Below, piece after piece: positions 1 through 7,607 of a DNA stretch of 9,654 nucleotides. The first letter of the stretch is position 1. Every line of letters begins with the position of its first letter. A program made the position numbers and the translations under genes. The stretch is taken from positions 10,530-20,183 of the forward strand of contig VAUM01000007.1 of assembly GCA_005774595.1 (NCBI GenBank), written 5' to 3'. The notes under the pieces are model-generated. The model was not told where the DNA came from and searched no databases. It was given only the letters and a program-made list of their open reading frames with translations. The DNA comes from Actinomycetota bacterium. GTDB lineage: Bacteria; Actinomycetota; Coriobacteriia; Anaerosomatales; D1FN1-002.

Positions 1-211
1 GGCACACGCGGCCGCAGACCGACGGCAGCGGATTGCGCTCGATGACGAGGTCGAGCGCGTCCGAGAAGCGCCCTTCCGCGATGGCGAGCAGGTAGCCGGG
101 CACGTCGACGTGCACCGGGCAGGCGGCCCGGCACGGCGCGAACAGGCGGGCTGGCGCGTGCCCGGCCTTCCTCTCCTCACGCATGCGTGCCATCGCCGTC
201 GTCGTCCTCAT
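1..211 (-). CDS. N-terminus of a GltD-like FAD-dependent NAD(P) oxidoreductase (3' end outside window)
   Basis: Reading on from acsC, an ATG at 211 opens a frame that runs off the left edge after 70 codons. The residues include PCRAACPVHVDVPGYLLAIA and, about 25 residues later, ERNPLPSVCGRVC. This is the signature of the N-terminal iron-sulfur domain (Fer4_20) found in front of the FAD/NAD(P) domains of glutamate synthase small subunit, dihydropyrimidine dehydrogenase, NfnB-like and related electron-transfer flavoproteins. The first cysteine group is the short C-x3-C-P form, without the earlier C-x2-C pair seen in GltD itself. Start choice is uncertain: ATGs at 193 and 184 are in frame, but the one at 211 has GAGG seven bases upstream, overlapping the acsC stop. 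Position in the operon suggests redox service to the Wood-Ljungdahl pathway, for instance NAD(P)H/ferredoxin transfer or a methylene-THF reductase partner. That role is inference only. Confidence 0.75.
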   Translation of the reverse strand, partial: MRTTTAMARMREERKAGHAPARLFAPCRAACPVHVDVPGYLLAIAEGRFSDALDLVIERNPLPSVCGRVC

Positions 212-220
212 GTCTCCGCC

Positions 221-1567
221 TCAGGAGGCGCGCTTCCTCATGTACGCGGGCAGGTCGGCGGCCTCATACGGGCCCACGGTCACGGTCCAGCCGGACAGTT
301 CCTCGGCGAGCTCTCCGGAGATCTGGGCGACCGCGCCGGGGATGATGACCTCGCGGCGCGAGACCGCGTCCGCCACGCCCGAGCTGTTGAGGAACTTGGC
401 GATGCGCTCGGGCACGAACTTGCCCGCAGCCCAGGCGGTCAGTACCGACAGCCCTTCGGCGTCGACGACGCCGAGGCGCGCGGGCATCTTCGCTCCCTCG
501 AGCTCGGAGGAGACGATGAAGTAGGTGAGCGAGAAGTTCGTGGTCACGAACAGCGGCGCGTCCGGGCCGGGATTGCCGAACTCGTAGATCTTGGCCTCGG
601 CCTGCATGGGACGCTGCGGGTCCGTGAACACGTTCTGGCGCAGTACCAACAGGGGCAGCATGCGCCAAGGCTCGGCACCGGACAGCACGATGATGCTGCC
701 GTACTTGGCCAGGTCGACCGCGGCGTAGGTGGTCTCGAGAAGTGGGTCGCCGCCGGCGAAGTCGCCGGGGAACGTGATGCACGGGTAGCCGAGCGGGGCG
801 AAGCGGCCATCGAGTGCCGCACGCCGCTCGAAGACCCGGTCGCGCAGCGCGGCGCCGGCCGTGGCGGGTGCGGTGTCGAGGACGAGGTCCTTCACGCCCG
901 CGGCGGCGGCGCGCTCGGCGAGGGCGGCGACGGCCTCGACGCCGCCCGCGCGCACCGCGAGCGGGCAGCCGTGCTGGGTGGCGAGCGCGACCATCGCGTC
1001 GAGGTTCGCCTCGGTGGCGGCGTGGATGAGGGGCTTGCGCGACCCGACGGCCTCGAGTGCGGCGCCCATCTCGGCGGGGTCTGCCGACATGAGCACGAGC
1101 GGCAGCCCCGTCCTTGCCGAGACCCGCTCTGCGACCGCACGGAAGCGTGCCGGGTCGCCCGAGCCGCGCAGCGCCACGAAGCCGCACCGCAGCACCTGCT
1201 GCACGCGCTCGAAGACCGCGGCGTCGGCCTGCGCGACCACCGTGTCGATCTCGTCGTCGGAGGCCGACACGGCGATCGACACGCCGATGGCGGCCGGGTT
1301 CACGAAGGTCTTCTCGTGGCGGAAGAGCACCGTCTCTTCGCCGACCGTGAACGCCAGGTCGCCCGTGCCGATGGTGACGCCGCGCATCGGCGGCGCGGCG
1401 GCCGCGGACAGGGCTGCGGCCGCCTCCTCCGAGACGTGCGGGCACGAGACGAGCTCGGCCTGGCCCTGGGCCAGCTTCATGGCGAACGCCAGGCAGGTGG
1501 GCACCCCGCAGTCGCCGCAGTTGGTCTTCGGAAGGTGCTTGAAGATGTCCAGTCCGGTGAGAGCCAT
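221..1567 (-). CDS. acsC: corrinoid iron-sulfur protein large subunit AcsC (CODH/ACS gamma subunit)
   Basis: A 448-residue large subunit of the corrinoid iron-sulfur protein, the methyl carrier between methyl-THF:CFeSP methyltransferase and AcsB. The N-terminal 4Fe-4S domain carries Cys17, Cys20, Cys25 and Cys42 in the spacing C-x2-C-x4-C-x16-C, which is the family pattern for the low-potential cluster used in reductive activation. A TIM-barrel region follows, and the C-terminal part from about residue 320 corresponds to the cobamide-binding domain, including FVTTNFSLTYFIVSSELEG and the closing GWTVTVGPYEAADLPAYMRK segment. Length matches characterised AcsC proteins. The ATG at 1567 gives the standard start MALTGLDIFKHLP; the best ribosome site, GAGGAG, sits 11 bases away, longer than for its neighbours. 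It follows acsB after 31 nt and is separated from its partner acsD by acsA and acsB. Confidence 0.95.
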   Translation of the reverse strand: MALTGLDIFKHLPKTNCGDCGVPTCLAFAMKLAQGQAELVSCPHVSEEAAAALSAAAAPPMRGVTIGTGDLAFTVGEETVLFRHEKTFVNPAAIGVSIAVSASDDEIDTVVAQADAAVFERVQQVLRCGFVALRGSGDPARFRAVAERVSARTGLPLVLMSADPAEMGAALEAVGSRKPLIHAATEANLDAMVALATQHGCPLAVRAGGVEAVAALAERAAAAGVKDLVLDTAPATAGAALRDRVFERRAALDGRFAPLGYPCITFPGDFAGGDPLLETTYAAVDLAKYGSIIVLSGAEPWRMLPLLVLRQNVFTDPQRPMQAEAKIYEFGNPGPDAPLFVTTNFSLTYFIVSSELEGAKMPARLGVVDAEGLSVLTAWAAGKFVPERIAKFLNSSGVADAVSRREVIIPGAVAQISGELAEELSGWTVTVGPYEAADLPAYMRKRAS

Positions 1568-1598
1568 CGGTAGAGTCGCTCCTCGGGTCAGAGGTCCA

Positions 1599-3782
1599 TC
1601 AGAACAAGGGGTCCATGGTCAGGGCAGGATGCCCGTTGGCAGTGATGAACTCGAGTACGGCCTCCTCGGTCTCGCCGACGGCCTCGTCGGCGACCTTGTC
1701 GAGGAAACCGGGGTCGCCCATCTCCTCGAGGCGCGGTGCGAGCGAGGCGCGCATGCCCTCCTTGAGCTCCTTCGGCATCCACACGACCCGCGAGAGGCCG
1801 CCTTCGGCCGACAGGAACTTCCGGCTCGCGATGTATCCGCGGCCGATGCCCATGAAGCCGGGGACCTGGACGCCGCCGCCGATGGTGCCGGCGAGCGTGG
1901 AGAACTTCATTCCCGAGGGCGTCATGCCGGCGTACTCGCGGTTCACGATCATGACGCCGTTGCACATCGGCATGATGGCGATGACGCACATGAAGCAGCC
2001 GCACGAGGTCATCGGGTCGGTGAGCAGCGAGTAGCAACTCATCGTCTGCACCGCTCCGCCGGACTTCTCGGCGATGAACGCGTTGACACCCGACCAGGTC
2101 CCGGTGCGCTCGTCGAGCAGCGCGCCCTTGGCGATCGGCTGGTTGGGGCCGGTGGGGTTCAGCTCGTTGGACGCCTTGGCGTCGAGCCAGTTGTACGCGC
2201 CGCACAGGCCGAGCCGCTCCGGCGTGACCACGCAGATGTGGCTCGGCGCGAAGCTCTGGCACAAGGTGCATGAGTAGAAGACGTCGGCGGTCTCGTCGGT
2301 CAGCCCCGCCATGCGCTCGTCGCGCTCGGCGTAGGCCTTCCGCGCGACCTCCTCCCACTTCTCGACCTCGGCCTGGTCGGTGTAGATGGTGACCTGGACC
2401 TTGTCGATGATCGCCTCGAACTCGTCGAGCAGCTTGGCGTGCAGGATCTCGCCGATGTGCTCGAGCTTGAAGCCCTTGTCCTTGGCGGCCTTGCTGATGC
2501 GCAGCCAGATGAGGTCGCGCTGGCCCATGTGGAGCACGCCCTCCGCGAAGTTCATGAGGTGGTGGAGCTGCCGCTCGATGACCGGCTCGAAGTCGGACTG
2601 CATCTTGCGGCCGGCCACGTCGACGACGATGCCGAGCGGCACCGTCGCACCTTCCTGGAGGTCGGCGAGCTCGGGTCCGACGACCTCGATCCTCCCGTCT
2701 GTGACCTCCGCGGCGTCGAGCGTGCGCACGAACTCGAACGCGGTCGACTTCTGGCCGCCCGCCTCGGCGAAGGTGTCTTCCTTGCGGACGCGCTCGCCCT
2801 CGAAGGCGGGACCGTAGGAGACCGGGATCGGGATGTCGAGGACCTTGATCTTCAGGCCGCGCACCTCGATGGCCTTCTGCACGAGCTCGTCGCACCCGAT
2901 GTTGGATACCACGTGCTCGTAGGTGCACACGCCGGTGGGCAGGATCTGCGGGATGTCGGCGGTTGCGATGGTGGGGAAGCCGTAGGAGATGGCGCCGGCC
3001 GCGGTGGCGTACCACTCGTCGGAGACCTCGCCGAGCGCGAGCACGAACGCGAAGACGCGGCTCTTGTTGTAGGCGAGGATGCGCTCGTAGTCGCCCGGCT
3101 GGACGCCACCGAACGCCATCGCGGCGCGCGTGGCGAAGCCGACCGAGTAGATCTGGCTGTAGACCTCGCGGCCGAACGGCACGAGCCGCGTGTCCCAGCC
3201 GAGCTGGATGCCCTCGGACTCGAGCTGCTCGCCGAAGGAAGTCGTGCCGTCGTTGCCCGCGATGAAGACGTAGAGCATCTTCTCCTGCATCTCGCGGGCG
3301 AGGCGGACCGCGGTCGCGCTGTCGGGCGCGGCGCCGACGACGGCGGCGAAGCCCGGCGCCGAGCCGTCGACGAACTCGACGCCCTTGGCGCGCATGATCA
3401 CGTCGTCGGCGGCGCCGAGCCACAGGTCGGTCACGGGGGGCGGGTCGTTGTCGAGGTAGCCCAGCGCCTCGTGGCACTCCTCGGCGAGCAGGGTCGCTAT
3501 ACCTGCGTCCAGCGTCGTGCCGAGGTAGGGGAGCCACAGCTTCTCGGTCGGCACCTCGGGGAGCAGGTCCTTCGCGTAGCCGAGTACCGTGTCCATGTCC
3601 GAGAGCTTGGAGACCTTCTCACCGGTGAGGCCGTAGATGACCGGCAGGTAGTAGCCGGTGTTCGGGAACTCGACGGCAGCGTCGGCGCCGAAGCTCTCCT
3701 TGGCACGGGCGAGCTTGGCCTCGGTCTTGGCGAAGATGCTGTGCGCGCCGCGGATCGCCGCGGAAGCGATGATCTTAGACAC
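1599..3782 (-). CDS. acsB: acetyl-CoA synthase AcsB (CODH/ACS complex, bacterial type)
   Basis: A 727-residue acetyl-CoA synthase that condenses a methyl group from CFeSP, CO from AcsA and CoA at the Ni-Ni-4Fe-4S A-cluster. The A-cluster ligands are complete: Cys505, Cys508, Cys517 and Cys527 for the 4Fe-4S cubane, and Cys594-Gly595-Cys596, which bridges the two nickels. These lie within one residue of the Moorella positions, and the length is almost identical to the Moorella enzyme (729). The N-terminal part of about 310 residues, which contacts CODH in the bacterial complex, is present, so this is not the short archaeal CdhC form. The GTG start at 3782 lies inside the end of acsA and has AGGAGG seven bases upstream; the product begins MSKIIASAAIRG, typical of the family. 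Gene overlap with acsA fits the alpha2beta2 stoichiometry of the complex. The C-terminus ends in LTMDPLF. Confidence 0.97.
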   Translation of the reverse strand: MSKIIASAAIRGAHSIFAKTEAKLARAKESFGADAAVEFPNTGYYLPVIYGLTGEKVSKLSDMDTVLGYAKDLLPEVPTEKLWLPYLGTTLDAGIATLLAEECHEALGYLDNDPPPVTDLWLGAADDVIMRAKGVEFVDGSAPGFAAVVGAAPDSATAVRLAREMQEKMLYVFIAGNDGTTSFGEQLESEGIQLGWDTRLVPFGREVYSQIYSVGFATRAAMAFGGVQPGDYERILAYNKSRVFAFVLALGEVSDEWYATAAGAISYGFPTIATADIPQILPTGVCTYEHVVSNIGCDELVQKAIEVRGLKIKVLDIPIPVSYGPAFEGERVRKEDTFAEAGGQKSTAFEFVRTLDAAEVTDGRIEVVGPELADLQEGATVPLGIVVDVAGRKMQSDFEPVIERQLHHLMNFAEGVLHMGQRDLIWLRISKAAKDKGFKLEHIGEILHAKLLDEFEAIIDKVQVTIYTDQAEVEKWEEVARKAYAERDERMAGLTDETADVFYSCTLCQSFAPSHICVVTPERLGLCGAYNWLDAKASNELNPTGPNQPIAKGALLDERTGTWSGVNAFIAEKSGGAVQTMSCYSLLTDPMTSCGCFMCVIAIMPMCNGVMIVNREYAGMTPSGMKFSTLAGTIGGGVQVPGFMGIGRGYIASRKFLSAEGGLSRVVWMPKELKEGMRASLAPRLEEMGDPGFLDKVADEAVGETEEAVLEFITANGHPALTMDPLF

Positions 3783-5727
3783 TGAGCTCCCTCCTCATGT
3801 CCATGTCGAACAGCACCCGCTCCTGAGCGACATCGATCTTCAGGGCCTTGCGGGCGTTGTCGATGAGGTCGAGCGTCGCCACGACCATGTCCTGCGGCTC
3901 CTTGATGAACCGCAACGAGCCCCCGTAGCGCTCCGTCCAACCGTCGATCATGTACTGCTGCACGACGGGGCTGTTCTCCACGGGCGAGCCGACCCCGCCG
4001 AAGATGACGTGCGCGCCACTGGCCACCGCGTACGTCGCGATCTCGAGTGCCTTCTCCGAGTACCACTCGGGCGACAGCGCGACCGCGGGCAGGCCCGCGA
4101 TGTCGTCGCCGAGACCGCCGGTGGCGGCGACGTCGGTGAGGAGCGTGAGGATGCGCGAGTTGTCCACGCAGCTGCCCATGTGCAGCACCGGCGGGATGCC
4201 GACCGTCTCGCAGACCTCGCGCAACGACTCGCCTGCGAAGGCCATCGTCTCGGGGGTGAGCAGGCCATGCTTGCCACTCGTGATGGCGGCACAGCCGGTC
4301 ACGACCACGAGCACGTTGTTGGCGATCAGTTCGCGCACCACGTTGACGACCGCGTAGTCCTGTACCGCGCGCGGGCTCGAGCAGCCCACGACCGCCGCGG
4401 CGCCGCGGATGCGGCCGTTGACGATGTTCTCGTTCAGCGGGTTCAGCGACGCCCGCATCTTCCCGCCGAGCATGTAGCGGATGTACTCGTGGCTGAAGCC
4501 GGCGACGAGCGGCTCGGAGACGTGCGGGATGTGCACGCGGGCGGCGTCGCGGTTCGGGAAGTTCTCGATGGCGGCGCGGACGATCTCGCGTGCCGCTTCG
4601 CGCGGCCTGTGCTCGTCGACGATGATCTGCTCGGAGTCGCCGACCTTGGCCTTGGCGCTCGAGGAGACGAGCTTGGTGTGGAAGTGCGACGCGACTTCGG
4701 TCAAGCCTTGGAAGATGCACTGTACGTCCACGACCATCAGGTCGACCGCGCCGGTGAGCAGCGCGAGCTCCTGATGGAGCATGTTGCCCGCCGGCGGCAC
4801 GCCGCGGCGCATGAGCGACTCGTTGGCGGTGCAGCAGATGCCCGCGATGTTGATGCCGGCTGCCCCCACCTTCTCGGCGAGCGCCACCATCTCGGGCTCG
4901 TGCGCCGCGTCGATGATCATGGACGCCAGCAGCGGCTCGTGGCCATGGATGAGGATGTTGACCTTGTCCTCGGCCAGCACGCCGAGGTTCGCCGAGGAAC
5001 GGATGGGCTCAGGCGTGCCGTACAGGACGTCCTGCAGGTCGGTGGCGAGCATGGACCCGCCCCAGCCGCTGGCCAGCGCGCAGCGCACCGCGCCGTCGAG
5101 CAGGGTCTGGTAGTTCTGGTCGGTGCCCGCGGCCGTGCGGTGCATGGCCTCGACGACCTCGCGGTCGATCCCGCGCGGCACCACGTCGTACGTGCGCCAG
5201 AGATCCTTGCGCTTCTGCGGCGCCCGCTCTACGTACACGATCTCGCCGGTCTGCTGGCCGAACTGGTCGAGCGCGCACTGCGCGACCTCGCCCAGGAGCG
5301 TCATGACATCCTTGCCGGCCGCCTCGATGCCCATGTAGCCGGCGACCTTGGCGAGCTTGACCTCGTCGGCGATGGTGCCACCCTCGATCTCGCCCTTGGC
5401 GATGCCGAGCAGCGTGAGCGCCACGTCGCGGCCGTGGTCGGAGTGCGCCGCGGCGCCCGCGGCCACCTGGCGCACGAAGTTGCGCGCGGCGATGGTCTCG
5501 CGGGACGCACCGCAGACCCCCCGCTCGTGCTTGCCGATGACCCGGCACGGGCCCATCGCGCACAGCTTGCAGCAGCCGCTCGTCGCACCCGTCGAGCACG
5601 GCTTGATCTCGCGGGAGCGCGAGAACACCGTCTCGATCTCGCACGCCTCGGCTATCCGGAGCATCTCGGCCGCCGTGGGGTCGATGCTCACCTCTGACGG
5701 ATCGGTGGTTGTCGTCTCGTCGCTCAT
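3775..5727 (-). CDS. acsA: anaerobic Ni-Fe carbon monoxide dehydrogenase catalytic subunit AcsA/CooS
   Basis: A 650-residue CODH that interconverts CO2 and CO at the Ni-4Fe-4S C-cluster and feeds CO through a tunnel to AcsB. The N-terminal cysteines form the expected series: Cys44 and Cys52 for the intersubunit D-cluster, and Cys53, Cys56, Cys61 and Cys72 for the B-cluster. Putative C-cluster ligands are all visible: HGH at 261-263, GICCT (Cys298/299), DVQC (Cys337), VGCSS (Cys449), VTGC (Cys479) and GSC (Cys520). The proton-transfer lysine is probably Lys559 in SEKA, and the histidines of the proton path lie near 95-98. The ATG at 5727 has AGAGGTG seven bases upstream. The gene overlaps acsB by 8 nt, so it is the ACS-bound form (AcsA). 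A monofunctional CooS would be the alternative from sequence alone. No CooF-type ferredoxin gene is adjacent. Confidence 0.96.
   Translation of the reverse strand: MSDETTTTDPSEVSIDPTAAEMLRIAEACEIETVFSRSREIKPCSTGATSGCCKLCAMGPCRVIGKHERGVCGASRETIAARNFVRQVAAGAAAHSDHGRDVALTLLGIAKGEIEGGTIADEVKLAKVAGYMGIEAAGKDVMTLLGEVAQCALDQFGQQTGEIVYVERAPQKRKDLWRTYDVVPRGIDREVVEAMHRTAAGTDQNYQTLLDGAVRCALASGWGGSMLATDLQDVLYGTPEPIRSSANLGVLAEDKVNILIHGHEPLLASMIIDAAHEPEMVALAEKVGAAGINIAGICCTANESLMRRGVPPAGNMLHQELALLTGAVDLMVVDVQCIFQGLTEVASHFHTKLVSSSAKAKVGDSEQIIVDEHRPREAAREIVRAAIENFPNRDAARVHIPHVSEPLVAGFSHEYIRYMLGGKMRASLNPLNENIVNGRIRGAAAVVGCSSPRAVQDYAVVNVVRELIANNVLVVVTGCAAITSGKHGLLTPETMAFAGESLREVCETVGIPPVLHMGSCVDNSRILTLLTDVAATGGLGDDIAGLPAVALSPEWYSEKALEIATYAVASGAHVIFGGVGSPVENSPVVQQYMIDGWTERYGGSLRFIKEPQDMVVATLDLIDNARKALKIDVAQERVLFDMDMRRELSV
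3787..3795 (-). promoter_or_regulatory. ribosome binding site for acsB inside the acsA 3' end
   Basis: AGGAGGGAG lies in the last codons of acsA, with the AGGAGG core seven bases before the GTG start at 3782. The start precedes the acsA TAA by only a few bases, giving an 8-nt overlap. This supports GTG as the acsB start over later in-frame codons. Confidence 0.8.
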
Positions 5728-5734
5728 GTGCTCA

Positions 5735-5741
5735 CACCTCT
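5735..5741 (-). promoter_or_regulatory. ribosome binding site for acsA
   Basis: AGAGGTG lies seven bases before the acsA ATG, in the 34-nt gap after acsD. This is the longest intergenic gap in the window. I see no clear promoter or hairpin in it, so acsA is probably read from the same transcript as the upstream genes. Confidence 0.7.
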
Positions 5742-5761
5742 TCTCCGTGTCCCTGAGTGGC

Positions 5762-6709
5762 CTACTGGGAGAGCAGGCCGTCGATGGCGGTCTTGACGAG
5801 GCGCACGGCCTCGGGATGTCGCATGACGAGCACGTCGGCGCCGGACAGCGCCAGCGTGATGGCGGTGCACGCCTCCCACAGCACGCCGCGCTTGGCCTCG
5901 TCGCCCCATGCGGGCTCCTCGGCCTCCGCGATCCGGGCCTCCTTGGTGCGCCACGCCTCGCGCCCGAGGTTGCACACCATCGGCATCTGGCACATCGCGT
6001 CGTTCTGGTTGAGCGCCGCGAGCCGCAGGCGCTCCATGACCGTGTAGCTGTACTCGATGCCGTAACCGACCGACCCGGTCGACGGGTCGATGAGCACGCG
6101 CTCGGGCTCGAGCCCCATCTGGGTGATGAGGATGTTGAGCTGCTTGGCCATGTTCACGTCGATGGGGGTCTCGGCGACGACCGAATGCCCGTAGCCGAGC
6201 GCCGCCGCGGTGATGGGCTTGTAGTTGTCCTCGGTCGCCGGTCCGAGTGCGAGGCGCGTGTCGGTCACGGCCTCGGCCACCGCCTTGAGCACCTCGGCGT
6301 CCTTCTCGGCGTTGCCGCAGCCGTACACGATGAGCGGCGCGGACACCGCCCCGACGACCGCGCGCACCACGTCGACCGCGTGCGACGGCGGGGTGTCGGC
6401 GCCGTTGGGGTCCGCAGAGGCGAGCTGGACGCAGATGGCGTCGGCGCCGTGGGTCTCGACGCACGAGCGCGCCCATGCCGCCGGGTCGGCGAGCACGTCG
6501 CCCAGCGCGCCGGTCAGCGCCGCCGGCCAGCTCTCGGGTGCGGTGTCGAAGACCTCCATCGCGACGATGGGGCGTCGCGGCATCTCGCCGTCGAACAGGT
6601 AGAACGGCATCGCGCTCTCGCCGCCGATGACGACTGCGCCGTCGCCGGAGCCGAGGGTCTCCTCGCGGATGCGGCCGCTCGGCCGCTCGATCGGGTCCTG
6701 GTAGGTCAC
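5762..6709 (-). CDS. acsD: corrinoid iron-sulfur protein small subunit AcsD (CODH/ACS delta subunit)
   Basis: A 315-residue protein matching the small subunit of the corrinoid iron-sulfur protein in length and sequence character. In known CFeSPs it is a TIM barrel that pairs with AcsC and holds the cobamide at the interface, carrying the methyl group from methyl-THF methyltransferase to acetyl-CoA synthase. Recognisable family stretches are PFYLFDGEMPRRPIVAMEVF near residues 35-55, the GADAICVQLASADPNG strand-loop, LIVYGCGNAEKD, GPATEDNYKPI, LIDPSTGSVGYGIEYSYT, and MCQMPMVCNLGREAW. There is no 4Fe-4S motif, as expected, because the cluster is in AcsC. It starts with GTG inside the end of folD, with a strong GGAGG six bases upstream. 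Its partner acsC is not adjacent but lies beyond acsA and acsB. I considered the related methyltransferase AcsE and rejected it on length and motifs. Confidence 0.92.
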   Translation of the reverse strand: MTYQDPIERPSGRIREETLGSGDGAVVIGGESAMPFYLFDGEMPRRPIVAMEVFDTAPESWPAALTGALGDVLADPAAWARSCVETHGADAICVQLASADPNGADTPPSHAVDVVRAVVGAVSAPLIVYGCGNAEKDAEVLKAVAEAVTDTRLALGPATEDNYKPITAAALGYGHSVVAETPIDVNMAKQLNILITQMGLEPERVLIDPSTGSVGYGIEYSYTVMERLRLAALNQNDAMCQMPMVCNLGREAWRTKEARIAEAEEPAWGDEAKRGVLWEACTAITLALSGADVLVMRHPEAVRLVKTAIDGLLSQ

Positions 6710-7578
6710 TTCTCACCTCCTGCTTCCGGGCCTGCGGCCCTTGCAGCGGACTTGACGGTGTTCTCGAGCAGCATGGCTATGGTCATCGGACCGACGCCCC
6801 CGGGGACCGGGGTGATCGCGGAGGCCCGCTCACTTGCGACCGCGAACTCGACGTCGCCGACGAAGCGGCCGTCGTCGAGGCGGTTCATGCCGATGTCGAT
6901 GACCACGGCGCCTTCCTTGATCCACTCGCCCTTGATCATCTCCGGTCGGCCGATGGCGACGATGAGGACGTCGGCCGCGCCGACGTGGCCGGCCAGGTCG
7001 CGCGTGCGCGAGTGGCACATCGTGACGGTCGCGTTGCGCGCGAGCGCGAGCAGCGCCGCGGGCTTGCCCACGTTGTTGCTGCGCCCGACGACCACACAGT
7101 CCTTGCCGGTCAGGTCGACGCCGGACTCCTCGAGCAGCACCATGACGCCGGCCGGCGTGCACGAGACGAACGAGTCCTTGCCCACCACGAGTCGGCCGAT
7201 GCTCTCCGGGTGGAAGCCGTCCACGTCCTTGTCGAGGCTGATCGTCTCGATGACGGCGTCCTCGTCGAGGTGGGCGGGCAGCGGGAACTGCACGAGGATG
7301 CCGTGGACGTCGTCTCGGCCGTTGAGCTCGCGCACGAGCGCGAGCAGCTCGTCTTGCGTGGTGGTGTCGGGCAGCTCGTAGCTGAACGAGCGGATGCCCG
7401 CCTCGTCGCAGGCCTTGTGCTTGTTGCGCACGTAGACCTGCGAGGCGGGGTCCTCGCCGACGATGACGACGGCCAGGCCGGGCGTCACCCCGTGCGCGAC
7501 GAGCTCACGCACGCGCTCGGCCACGGCCGCGCGCCGCTTCGCCGCGATCGCCTTGCCGTCGATGATGGTCGCTGCCAT
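6706..7578 (-). CDS. folD: bifunctional methylene-THF dehydrogenase / methenyl-THF cyclohydrolase FolD
   Basis: A 290-residue cytoplasmic enzyme that interconverts 5,10-methylene-THF, 5,10-methenyl-THF and 10-formyl-THF, the middle steps of the methyl branch. The catalytic-domain motif YVRNK gives Lys53, equivalent to the essential lysine of E. coli FolD; QFPLP (Gln97) and DKDVDGF (116-122) complete the active site. The Rossmann signature VVGRSNNVGKP covers 163-173, and PGGVGPMT is at 259-266. CHSRT at 188-192 sits where NADP-dependent members bind the 2'-phosphate, so NADP use is likely but not proven. The frame is open far upstream into the ATPase gene, but the ATG at 7578 is the start: it gives the standard FolD N-terminus MAATIIDGKAIA and has AGAGGGA six bases ahead. 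The stop overlaps the acsD start. A folD inside an acs operon points to a role in one-carbon flux to acetyl-CoA as well as, or instead of, general folate metabolism. Confidence 0.97.
   Translation of the reverse strand: MAATIIDGKAIAAKRRAAVAERVRELVAHGVTPGLAVVIVGEDPASQVYVRNKHKACDEAGIRSFSYELPDTTTQDELLALVRELNGRDDVHGILVQFPLPAHLDEDAVIETISLDKDVDGFHPESIGRLVVGKDSFVSCTPAGVMVLLEESGVDLTGKDCVVVGRSNNVGKPAALLALARNATVTMCHSRTRDLAGHVGAADVLIVAIGRPEMIKGEWIKEGAVVIDIGMNRLDDGRFVGDVEFAVASERASAITPVPGGVGPMTIAMLLENTVKSAARAAGPEAGGEK
6713..6720 (-). promoter_or_regulatory. ribosome binding site for acsD inside the folD 3' end
   Basis: GGAGGTGA lies within the last codons of folD, with its GGAGG core six bases before the GTG start of acsD. 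The start and the folD stop share the four bases GTGA at 6709-6706. The strong site supports the GTG choice, and the overlap predicts translational coupling of the two genes. Confidence 0.8.
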
Positions 7579-7584
7579 GTACGG

Positions 7585-7591
7585 TCCCTCT
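7585..7591 (-). promoter_or_regulatory. ribosome binding site deciding the folD start
   Basis: AGAGGGA sits six bases before the ATG at 7578, in the 29-nt gap after the ATPase gene. The folD frame is open for more than 600 bases upstream, so this site, together with family N-terminus homology, fixes the start. Confidence 0.7.
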
Positions 7592-7607
7592 CGGTCGGTG
7601 GTCGGGT

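Noticed and set aside
110..1573. A 487-codon open frame on the plus strand
   Set aside because: It is antisense to acsC, which has conserved cysteines and family length. The plus-strand translation has no recognisable fold or motif.
3658..5697. A 679-codon open frame on the plus strand
   Set aside because: It lies exactly antisense to acsA, is rich in Arg, Val, Asp and His repeats typical of antisense GC-rich frames, and shows no family motif. The minus-strand gene has complete metal ligands.
5728..5761. A possible internal promoter or terminator between acsD and acsA
   Set aside because: The gap is only 34 nt, much of it taken by the ribosome site, and shows no convincing hairpin, T-tract or promoter boxes.
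5762..6709. The AcsD gene as a methyl-THF:CFeSP methyltransferase (AcsE)
   Set aside because: Both are TIM barrels, but the length of 315 residues and stretches such as DPSTGSVGYGIEYSYT and MCQMPMVCNLG match the CFeSP small subunit rather than the shorter pterin-binding methyltransferase.
5348..7381. A 677-codon open frame on the plus strand
   Set aside because: It spans three real minus-strand genes (acsA end, acsD, folD) in antisense, with a low-complexity composition and no recognisable domain.
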